NCBI RefSeq assembly: GCF_018614615.1
Contig: NZ_JAGGOK010000094.1
Coordinates: forward strand, 1-64,000
DNA: 64,000 nt
Direction of reading: 5' to 3'
Source: Streptomyces sp. ISL-100
GTDB lineage: Bacteria > Actinomycetota > Actinomycetes > Streptomycetales > Streptomycetaceae
The translations under genes were made by a program, and so were the position numbers. How positions within the stretch are numbered: position 1 is the stretch's first letter; each line of letters opens with the position of its first letter. Below the pieces are notes generated by a model. It was given only the letters and a program-made list of their open reading frames with translations, ran no database searches and was not told where the DNA came from. Below are positions 57,817 through 64,000 of this stretch, one piece after another.

Positions 57817-58314
57817 ATGTCGATCGACGTCAACAACGAATCCGGCACCGAGGTCGACGAGCAGGCGATTCTCGACATCGCCCGCTACGCACTCACCCGG
57901 ATGCGGATCCACCCGCTCTCCGAACTGTCGGTGATCGTCGTGGACACGGCCGCCATGGAGCAGCTCCACATCCAGTGGATGGACCTCCCGGGCCCGACCG
58001 ATGTCATGTCCTTCCCGATGGACGAACTGCGTCCGCCGTCCAAGGACGACGAGGAGCCCCCGCAGGGGCTCCTCGGTGACATCGTGCTCTGCCCCGAGGT
58101 CGCCAAGAAGCAGGGCGAGGACGCGGACACGCAGCACTCCATGGACGAGGAGCTCCAGCTCCTCACCGTCCACGGCGTGCTGCACCTGCTCGGTTACGAC
58201 CACGAGGAGCCGGACGAGAAGGCCGAGATGTTCGGCCTCCAGGCGGCCATCGTGGACGGCTGGCGAGCGGAGAAGGGCCTGACCGGTCCGTCCCCCGCGC
58301 CGACCGTTTCATGA
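57817..58314 (+). CDS. ybeY: Endoribonuclease YbeY
   Basis: The 165-residue protein has the zinc motif HGVLHLLGYDHEEPDE near residue 118 and PTDVMSFPMDELRPP before it. YbeY acts in 16S rRNA 3'-end maturation and ribosome quality control. It follows phoH by 27 nt and overlaps the next gene as ATGA. Confidence 0.95.
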   Translation: MSIDVNNESGTEVDEQAILDIARYALTRMRIHPLSELSVIVVDTAAMEQLHIQWMDLPGPTDVMSFPMDELRPPSKDDEEPPQGLLGDIVLCPEVAKKQGEDADTQHSMDEELQLLTVHGVLHLLGYDHEEPDEKAEMFGLQAAIVDGWRAEKGLTGPSPAPTVS

Positions 58315-59594
58315 CCGCCCAACTGATCACCGGCGCCGTCCTGCTGGTCGTGGTCGCCTGGCTGGCGGCCTGTGCGGAAGCGGGCATCGCCCGTGTCTCC
58401 ACCTTCAGGGCCGCCGAGGCCGTACGCTCGGGCCGGCGCGGCGGCGCCAAGCTGGCCCAGGTCGCCTCCGACCCGACCCGCTACCTGAACGTCGCGCTGC
58501 TGATACGCGTGGCCTGCGAAATGGCCGCCGGTGTCTTTGTCACGTACGCCTGCCTGCGCGAGTTCGACGAGACCTGGGAGGCGCTGGCCATCGCCATCGG
58601 CGTGATGGTCCTCGTCTCGTACGTCGCCGTCGGCGTTTCCCCTCGCACCATCGGCCGCCAGCACCCGATGAACACGGCCACCGCTTCCGCGTACGTCCTG
58701 CTGCCGCTCGCCCGCGTCATGGGCCCCATCCCGCAGCTGCTGATCCTCATCGGCAACGCCCTCACCCCCGGCAAGGGCTTCCGCAAGGGCCCGTTCGCCA
58801 GCGAGGCCGAGCTGCGCGCGATGGTCGACCTGGCCGAGCAGGAGTCCCTGATCGAGGACGACGAGCGCCGCATGGTGCACTCCGTCTTCGAGCTCGGCGA
58901 CACGCTCGTACGCGAAGTCATGGTCCCCAGGACCGACCTCGTTTCCATCGAGCGCTTCAAGACGATCCGCCAGGCCCTCACCCTGGCCCTGCGCTCCGGC
59001 TTCTCCCGTATCCCGGTGACCGGTGAGAACGAGGACGACATCGTCGGCATCGTCTACCTCAAGGACCTGGTCAGGAAGACCCACATCAACCGCGAGTCGG
59101 AGGCCGATCTGGTCTCCACCGCGATGCGCCCGGCCGTCTTCGTCCCCGACACGAAGAACGCGGGCGACCTGCTGCGCGAGATGCAGCAGGAGCGCAATCA
59201 CGTCGCCGTCGTCATCGACGAGTACGGCGGCACGGCCGGCATCGTCACCATCGAGGACATCCTCGAAGAGATCGTCGGCGAGATCACGGACGAGTACGAC
59301 CGTGAACTGCCGCCCATCGAGGAACTGGACGACGGCTGCTACCGGGTGACCGCCCGGCTCGACATCGGCGACCTCGGCGAGCTCTTCGGCTTCGACGAGT
59401 ACGACGACGAGGACGTCGAGACCGTCGGCGGACTGCTGGCCAAGGCGCTCGGCCGGGTGCCGATCGCGGGCGCGTCCGCGACCGTGGACCTGCCCGACGG
59501 GCGCTCGCTGCGCCTGACCGCCGAGTCCCCGGCCGGCCGCCGGAACAAGATCGTCACGGTACTGGTGGAGCCGGAGCAGAGGGAGGCGGCATGA
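58311..59594 (+). CDS. CNNM/hemolysin-C family membrane protein with CBS pair and CorC_HlyC domain
   Basis: The 427-residue protein begins with a DUF21/CNNM membrane domain (about four hydrophobic segments to residue 150). Two CBS domains follow (MVPRTDLVSIERF, GFSRIPVTGENEDDIVGIVY, then NHVAVVIDEYGGTAGIVTIED), and a transporter-associated CorC_HlyC domain closes it. The family is linked to magnesium/cobalt efflux. It is translationally coupled to ybeY and to the following gene by 4-nt overlaps. Confidence 0.9.
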   Translation: MTAQLITGAVLLVVVAWLAACAEAGIARVSTFRAAEAVRSGRRGGAKLAQVASDPTRYLNVALLIRVACEMAAGVFVTYACLREFDETWEALAIAIGVMVLVSYVAVGVSPRTIGRQHPMNTATASAYVLLPLARVMGPIPQLLILIGNALTPGKGFRKGPFASEAELRAMVDLAEQESLIEDDERRMVHSVFELGDTLVREVMVPRTDLVSIERFKTIRQALTLALRSGFSRIPVTGENEDDIVGIVYLKDLVRKTHINRESEADLVSTAMRPAVFVPDTKNAGDLLREMQQERNHVAVVIDEYGGTAGIVTIEDILEEIVGEITDEYDRELPPIEELDDGCYRVTARLDIGDLGELFGFDEYDDEDVETVGGLLAKALGRVPIAGASATVDLPDGRSLRLTAESPAGRRNKIVTVLVEPEQREAA

Positions 59595-59947
59595 CGCCGC
59601 AGGAGCTCAGGGCGTTCTGTCTGGAATTCAACGCGGCGACGGAGGAATTCCCCTTCGGCCCCGAGACATCGGTCTTCAAGGTCCTCGGAAAGCTCTTCGC
59701 GCTCTGCGCGCTGGACGGCGACCCGCTGACGGTCAACCTCAAGTGCGAACCCGAGATCGCCGCCCAACTCCGCGAGGAGCACGACGCGATCGCCCCCGGC
59801 CGGCACATGAACAAGCGCCACTGGAACACGGTCACCGTCGACGGCCGGCTCCCGGACCGCATGGTCCGGGAGCTGATCGAGGACTCGTACGACCTGGTGG
59901 TGGCCGGTCTCCCGAAGGCGGAGCGCCTGCGGCTCGACCGGGCCTGA
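59591..59947 (+). CDS. MmcQ/YjbR family protein
   Basis: The 118-residue protein has the family pattern FPFGPETSVFKVLGKLFALC, LTVNLKCEPEIAAQLRE, APGRHMNKRHWNTVTVDGR and a final helix with DLVVAGLPKAERLRL. The fold is a double-wing DNA-binding-like domain (CyaY-like). Its biochemical function is unclear. It overlaps the CBS gene by 4 nt and converges with the MFS gene. Confidence 0.88.
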   Translation: MTPQELRAFCLEFNAATEEFPFGPETSVFKVLGKLFALCALDGDPLTVNLKCEPEIAAQLREEHDAIAPGRHMNKRHWNTVTVDGRLPDRMVRELIEDSYDLVVAGLPKAERLRLDRA

Positions 59948-59950
59948 CGC

Positions 59951-61381
59951 CTACTGGTCCTTGGCCCGGCTCGTCCGCAGGCCGATGCCCACCAGGACCG
60001 CCGCCACCAGCACGAGCGCCGCGTCCACGGCGAGCACGGTGCGTACGCCGTCGAAGAGCGCGCCCTGGGTCGTGGCCAGCACACCGAGCAGCGGAATGCC
60101 GACCGTGAGGCCGACCTGCTGGGTGGTGGTGACGAGTCCGGTCGCCAGACCCTGCTCCTCGTCCGGCACCCCGGACGTGACGATCAGGCCGTACGAGATG
60201 ATCGCGCCCAGGTGGCACATGCTGGCCAGCGAGACGGCGGCGGCCGCCAGCAGCGCCCCCGACCCGGTGCCGATGCCCAGCAGCGCGGCGATGAACAGGC
60301 CCTGGCCGAGCAGCGAGCCGACCAGGGTGCGGCGGGCGCCGATGCGGCCGATGAGCTTCGAGGCGTACGTACCGGCGACGGCCGACATCGCACCCTGGAC
60401 GCCGAAGATCAGACCGGTCTGGAAGGCGGAGAGCTTGAGCACTTCCTGGAGGTAGAGGGTCAGGACGAAGATGACCGTGCTCATCATCGAGAAGGTGACC
60501 AGGCCGCCCAGATTGCCCCAGGCCACGGTCCGGCGCCGCAGCATCGGCAGCGAGACGAGGGGCGCCGCGGCACGGGACTCGACGTACACGAAGGCGGCGA
60601 GGAGCGCGATGCCCGCGACCAGGGTGACGAGGACGTCCGCGCCGCCGAAGCCGCGCTCGGCCGCCGTCGACAGGGCGTAGATCAGGGCCAGCAGACCGGC
60701 GGTGACAGTGACCGCGCCGGGGATGTCGAGGCGCGGGCGCTCGGGGTGGCGGGACTCCGACAGCAGGCCCGGCGCCAGTACGAGCACGATCACGGCGGCG
60801 ACGGCCAGCAGGCCCATCGTGGAGCGCCAGCCCAGGGTGTCGGTCATGACACCGCCGAGCAGCATGCCGACGGTGAAGCCGAGCGAGAGCAGCGTGCCGC
60901 TGATCCCCAGCGCCCGGTCGCGCTGCGGGCCTTCGGGGAACGTGGTGGTCAGCAGCGACATGCCGGTCGGCACGATCGCGGCCGCTCCGAGGCCCTGGAG
61001 GGCCCGCCCGGCCAGGAAGGACGCCGGGCCCCAGGCGAAGGTGGCGAGGAGGGAGGCCGCGCCGAAGACGGCGAGGCCGGTGAGGAACAGTTTCCGCCGC
61101 CCGAACAGGTCGGCGATCCGGCCGAAGAGGAGCAGGAATCCGCCGGAGGGGAGAGCGAAGGCGGTGACTGCCCACTGGAGCCCGGACTGGCTCATGCCGA
61201 GGTCCTTGCCGAGGACCGGCAGGGCCACATTCAGTACGGAGAAGTCGAGGGCCACCATGAACTGGGCGGCGCACAGCACGAACAGGATCAGCTTGGCGCG
61301 GCGGGAGAGCTTGGGCGGTGTCGCCGTCTCTCCGGGGGCAGTTGAGCTGGGGACGGGGGTGTCGATTGCCATGGTCGACAC
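59951..61381 (-). CDS. MFS drug-efflux transporter (DHA2-like)
   Basis: The 476-residue membrane protein has about 14 hydrophobic segments. It shows the MFS loop GRIADLFGRRKLFLTGLAVF, GRALQGLGAAAIVPTGMSLL and a DFSVLNVALPVLGKDLGMS start typical of EmrB/QacA-like proton-coupled efflux pumps. It is divergent from a MmyB-type regulator gene 84 nt away, which probably controls it. The decayed genes at 18849-20266 represent the same type of pair. Confidence 0.9.
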   Translation of the reverse strand: MSTMAIDTPVPSSTAPGETATPPKLSRRAKLILFVLCAAQFMVALDFSVLNVALPVLGKDLGMSQSGLQWAVTAFALPSGGFLLLFGRIADLFGRRKLFLTGLAVFGAASLLATFAWGPASFLAGRALQGLGAAAIVPTGMSLLTTTFPEGPQRDRALGISGTLLSLGFTVGMLLGGVMTDTLGWRSTMGLLAVAAVIVLVLAPGLLSESRHPERPRLDIPGAVTVTAGLLALIYALSTAAERGFGGADVLVTLVAGIALLAAFVYVESRAAAPLVSLPMLRRRTVAWGNLGGLVTFSMMSTVIFVLTLYLQEVLKLSAFQTGLIFGVQGAMSAVAGTYASKLIGRIGARRTLVGSLLGQGLFIAALLGIGTGSGALLAAAAVSLASMCHLGAIISYGLIVTSGVPDEEQGLATGLVTTTQQVGLTVGIPLLGVLATTQGALFDGVRTVLAVDAALVLVAAVLVGIGLRTSRAKDQ

Positions 61382-61464
61382 CTTGCGGCCGCAGGAATAG
61401 CCGTGGGGAGCGGGAACTTATCCTGTTGGTGCAACCACCAGGCAGCCGCTGACAGGGGGAGTAC

Positions 61465-62343
61465 GTGGCTACACCGGTCGATCTCAAGGCACACCGTCTC
61501 GGCGAACTGCGCGAGTTCCTCATGAGCCGGCGTGCCCGGGTCAGCCCCGCGGAGGCGGGACTTCCGGACGGCGGCGCGCGGCGGCGTACGCCCGGACTGC
61601 GCCGGGAGGAGGTCGCGGTGCTCGCGGGCGTCGGCGTCTCCTGGTACCAGTGGCTGGAGCAGGGCCGGGACATCACCGTCTCGGCGCAGGTGCTCGACTC
61701 GGTGGGGCGGGTGCTGCGGCTGAGCAGCGCGGAGCGTCGTCATCTGTACGTCCTGGCCGGACTCAACCCGCCCGCGCCGGAGGTTGATCCGCGCAATGCG
61801 GACATGTGCGAGGGGCTGCGCCGGCTGATCGACGCCTGGATGCCGTTCCCCGCGCACATCATGGACGCGTACTGGAACACGATCATGTACAACGACGCGG
61901 CGGGCGCGGTGCTGGGCATGCGGCCCGAGATCACCCAGAACTGCCTGGTGGCGTTCTTCACCGATCCGATCTACCGCTCCAGGGCGAAGAGCTGGGGCCA
62001 GAACGCCGCGCATGTCGTGGCCCAGTACCGGGCGGCGTGCTCGGACCGGCCGGACGACGAGGGCTTTCGCGCGGTCGTCGACGAGGTGAAGGAACTCTCG
62101 CCGGAGTTCGCCGAACTGTGGGAGCGGCGCGACATCGCGCCCGGCGGGCAGGTCCGCAAGGAGATGGAGCATCCGGTCGTCGGCACGCTCGTGGTGGAGT
62201 CGACCCAGCTGCGCGTGCCGGCCCGCCCCGACCTGACGATCGTGCTGCACACGGCGCTCCCGGACGCGGACACCGCGGCGAAGCTGGAGTGGCTGGCGTC
62301 ACCGGAGGGGCGGCGCGGGTCGATGTACCCGGTCGCGGGCTGA
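61465..62343 (+). CDS. XRE-type regulator with MmyB ligand-binding domain
   Basis: The 292-residue protein starts at GTG 61465 behind GGGGGAG. The helix-turn-helix is in residues about 10-80 (RTPGLRREEVAVLAGVGVSW, YQWLEQGRDITVS). The MmyB domain follows with MPFPAHIMDAYWNTIMYNDA and SPEFAELWERRDIAPGGQV, and resembles an acyl- or small-molecule-binding PAS-like fold. It is divergent from the MFS transporter and likely senses its substrate. The downstream cytidine-deaminase-like gene begins 27 nt later. Confidence 0.9.
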   Translation: MATPVDLKAHRLGELREFLMSRRARVSPAEAGLPDGGARRRTPGLRREEVAVLAGVGVSWYQWLEQGRDITVSAQVLDSVGRVLRLSSAERRHLYVLAGLNPPAPEVDPRNADMCEGLRRLIDAWMPFPAHIMDAYWNTIMYNDAAGAVLGMRPEITQNCLVAFFTDPIYRSRAKSWGQNAAHVVAQYRAACSDRPDDEGFRAVVDEVKELSPEFAELWERRDIAPGGQVRKEMEHPVVGTLVVESTQLRVPARPDLTIVLHTALPDADTAAKLEWLASPEGRRGSMYPVAG

Positions 62344-62370
62344 TCCGGCTTCCCTCCTTATGCTCTGGAC

Positions 62371-62733
62371 ATGACTGAGACCACGCCGAGCATTGAACTC
62401 GACCCTGAGGACCGCAAGATCATCACGCTGGCGCGCAGTGCGCGTGCGCGTAATGAGGTGGCGGAGGGGGCGGCGGTGCGGGACGAGACGGGGCGTACGT
62501 ATGTCGCCGGGAGCGTTGACCTGGACTCCCTCAAGCTGAGCGCCCTGCGGACCGCGGTCGCGATGGCTGTGGCGAGCGGGGCGAAGTCGCTGGAGGCGGC
62601 GGCGGTGGTGACGGACGCGGACACGGCGTCGGAGGAGGACCGGGCGGCGGTGCGGGACCTGGGCGGTCCCGCGACGCCGGTGCTGGTGGCGGGGCCGGAC
62701 GGGGTGCTGCGGGTGAGCGTGGCGGCGGGCTGA
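62371..62733 (+). CDS. Cytidine deaminase-like protein lacking zinc ligands
   Basis: The 120-residue protein has the outline of the cytidine deaminase fold (GAAVRDETGRTYVAGSVDL and LSALRTAVAMAVASGAKSL). It has no Cys and no His-Ala-Glu motif: where CDA has HAE the sequence reads SALRTA, and the PCxxC motif is absent. It therefore cannot be a standard zinc hydrolase. Its place upstream of era, after the phoH-ybeY-CBS genes, matches the actinobacterial order in which a similar small protein occurs (Rv2365c in M. tuberculosis, from memory). A structural or ligand-binding role is more likely than catalysis. Confidence 0.8.
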   Translation: MTETTPSIELDPEDRKIITLARSARARNEVAEGAAVRDETGRTYVAGSVDLDSLKLSALRTAVAMAVASGAKSLEAAAVVTDADTASEEDRAAVRDLGGPATPVLVAGPDGVLRVSVAAG

Positions 62734-62735
62734 CC

Positions 62736-62912
62736 GCTGGGCCCCTGGCCCCGGGACGCCCTTCGGGCGTGTCCTCAAACGCCGGACGGGCTGGATTTGC
62801 CGCGCGTCGGTTGGATCTTGCCGCTTGCGGCAAATCTCAGCCCCTCCGGCGTTTGAGGAGCGGGGTCTGGGGCAGCGCCCCAGATGCCCGCAGGGGCGCT
62901 CCCCGGCCGCAC
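62736..62912. repeat. Intergenic palindromic repeat, family copy 4
   Basis: It contains TCCTCAAACGCCGGACGGGC and later CCCCTCCGGCGTTTGAGGA, two opposite-orientation copies of the AAACGCCGGA block. It also has ACGCCCTTCGGGCGT and CTGGGGCAGCGCCCCAG hairpins. The copy sits between the deaminase-like gene and era. Confidence 0.7.
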
Positions 62913-62951
62913 TGGTCGGCCCCGCCGCGTACATCGGGGAGAATGGCACGC

Positions 62952-63893
62952 ATGAGCGCTCGCACCCAGTCTTCCGAGGCCCCCCACCGGGCCGGCTTCG
63001 CCTGCTTCGTCGGCCGCCCGAACGCGGGCAAGTCCACCCTGACGAACGCTCTGGTCGGCCAGAAGGTCGCCATCACCTCCAGCCGGCCGCAGACCACCCG
63101 CCACACCGTGCGCGGGATCGTGCACCGCCCCGAAGCTCAGCTGATCCTGGTCGACACCCCGGGCCTCCACAAGCCGCGCACGCTGCTGGGCGAGCGGCTC
63201 AATGACGTCGTACGCACCACCTGGGCCGAGGTCGACGTAATCGGCTTCTGCCTGCCCGCCGACCAGAAGCTCGGCCCCGGCGACAAATTCATCGCCAAGG
63301 AGCTCGCGGGCATCAGGAAGACGCCGAAGGTCGCGATCGTCACCAAGACCGACCTCGTCGACTCCAAGCAGCTCGCCGAGCAGCTCATCGCCATCGACCA
63401 GCTCTCCAAGGAGCTCGGCTTCGAGTGGCAGGAGATCGTCCCGGTTTCCGCCGTCGGCGACCTTCAGGTCTCGCTCCTCGCCGACCTGCTCATCCCGCTC
63501 CTTCCCGAGAGCCCGCCGCTCTACCCCGAGGGCGACCTCACCGACGAGCCCGAGATGGTGATGGTCGCGGAGCTGATCCGCGAGGCCGCCCTCGAAGGCG
63601 TACGGGACGAGCTGCCGCACTCCATCGCGGTCGTCGTCGAGGAGATGCTGCCCCGCGAGGACCGCCCGGCCGACAGGCCGCTCCTCGACATCCACGCGAA
63701 CGTCTACATCGAGCGCCCCAGCCAGAAGGGCATCATCATCGGCCCCAAGGGCAAGCGCCTGAAGGACGTCGGTACGAAGTCGCGCAAGCACATCGAGGCG
63801 CTGCTGGGTACGCCGGTCTTCCTCGACCTGCACGTGAAGGTCGCGAAGGACTGGCAGCGGGACCCGAAGCAGCTGCGCAAGCTGGGCTTCTGA
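62952..63893 (+). CDS. era: GTPase Era
   Basis: The 313-residue protein has the GTPase motifs GRPNAGKSTLTNAL near residue 19, TRHTVRGI, VDTPGLHKPRTLLG and TKTD. A C-terminal KH domain carries RPSQKGIIIGPKGKRLKD. Era binds the 3' end of 16S rRNA and promotes 30S assembly. ATG 62952 has GGGGAG about 10 nt upstream; the ATG at 62943 directly abuts this site and is less likely. Confidence 0.95.
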   Translation: MSARTQSSEAPHRAGFACFVGRPNAGKSTLTNALVGQKVAITSSRPQTTRHTVRGIVHRPEAQLILVDTPGLHKPRTLLGERLNDVVRTTWAEVDVIGFCLPADQKLGPGDKFIAKELAGIRKTPKVAIVTKTDLVDSKQLAEQLIAIDQLSKELGFEWQEIVPVSAVGDLQVSLLADLLIPLLPESPPLYPEGDLTDEPEMVMVAELIREAALEGVRDELPHSIAVVVEEMLPREDRPADRPLLDIHANVYIERPSQKGIIIGPKGKRLKDVGTKSRKHIEALLGTPVFLDLHVKVAKDWQRDPKQLRKLGF

Positions 63894-63894
63894 G

Positions 63895-64000
63895 TCAGCC
63901 CACGCCGGCTGCGAGGTCCTGCAGCCCGATGACCCGCAGCAGCTCCAGACGTTCGTACGCCTCCGTGCCCGCACGCACCGAGTGCGGCTTCCGCCCCCTG
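63895..64000 (-). CDS. C-terminus of an unidentified protein (cut by window edge)
   Basis: A minus-strand frame ends with TGA at 63897-63895 and reads ...KPHSVRAGTEAYERLELLRV, then IGLQDLAAGVG. It has normal Streptomyces codon bias and converges on era with one base between stops. About 34 residues are visible, too few to identify the family. Confidence 0.5.
   Translation of the reverse strand, partial: RGRKPHSVRAGTEAYERLELLRVIGLQDLAAGVG

Overview
This 64 kb window is GC-rich actinobacterial chromosome and almost certainly comes from Streptomyces or a close relative. The evidence is strong G/C third-position bias, frequent GTG starts, many transcripts that look leaderless, a CIRCE-controlled hrcA-dnaJ pair, and a gene order that (from memory) follows the conserved core near SCO2530-SCO2597 of S. 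coelicolor. Most genes are housekeeping. Only short stretches look accessory.

Layout. 1-8.1 kb: the end of a TagF-like transferase gene, rplU-rpmA-obg, then a cell-wall glycopolymer block (fused cytidylyltransferase/SDR reductase, membrane-anchored TagF-like polymerase, GT2 glycosyltransferase). 8.3-18.6 kb: proB and proA around a small conserved gene, two paralogous single-pass membrane proteins, an M48 peptidase, a 55-residue membrane protein, nadD, a degenerate LytR-CpsA-Psr protein with a poly-Gln tail, rsfS, and a histidine phosphatase that appears to start at CTG. 18.7-22.1 kb: two identical tRNA-Ala(GGC) genes bracket remnants of a regulator/MFS pair, two tiny zinc-ribbon-like genes and a GT87 mannosyltransferase. 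22.1-25.1 kb: a two-gene redox module (NuoF/ferredoxin fusion plus bis-heme membrane protein). 25.3-34.2 kb: leuS behind a Leu-rich leader peptide and terminator, degV, comEA-comEC. 34.2-44.1 kb: holA, rpsT, lepA, an acyl-CoA ligase, a kinase/SpoIIE-phosphatase regulator, hemW. 44.3-55.5 kb: DUF3097, MBL hydrolase, hrcA-dnaJ, nitronate monooxygenase, rsmE, HIT, RNase Z, an adenine-deaminase-type enzyme, glucarate dehydratase, a PfkB kinase. 55.7-63.9 kb: phoH-ybeY-CBS protein, MmcQ, a divergent MFS/MmyB pair, a zinc-less cytidine-deaminase-like protein and era.

The most notable element is a complete 359-residue intein with a LAGLIDADG homing endonuclease inside PhoH, six residues before the Walker B strand, so the ATPase can only form after protein splicing. 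Other points are the leuS attenuator, the tRNA-Ala direct repeats around decayed genes, a 57-bp duplication of the dnaJ 3' end, a 7 x 13-bp tandem repeat in front of the DUF3097 gene, a family of large intergenic palindromes, and the redox module with an altered Fe-S ligand pattern.

Genes are packed in short operons with many 4-nt stop/start overlaps (comEA/comEC, nitronate monooxygenase/rsmE, ybeY/CBS/mmcQ, rsfS/phosphatase, the redox pair), which suggests translational coupling. No integrase, transposase, CRISPR array or rRNA gene was seen.
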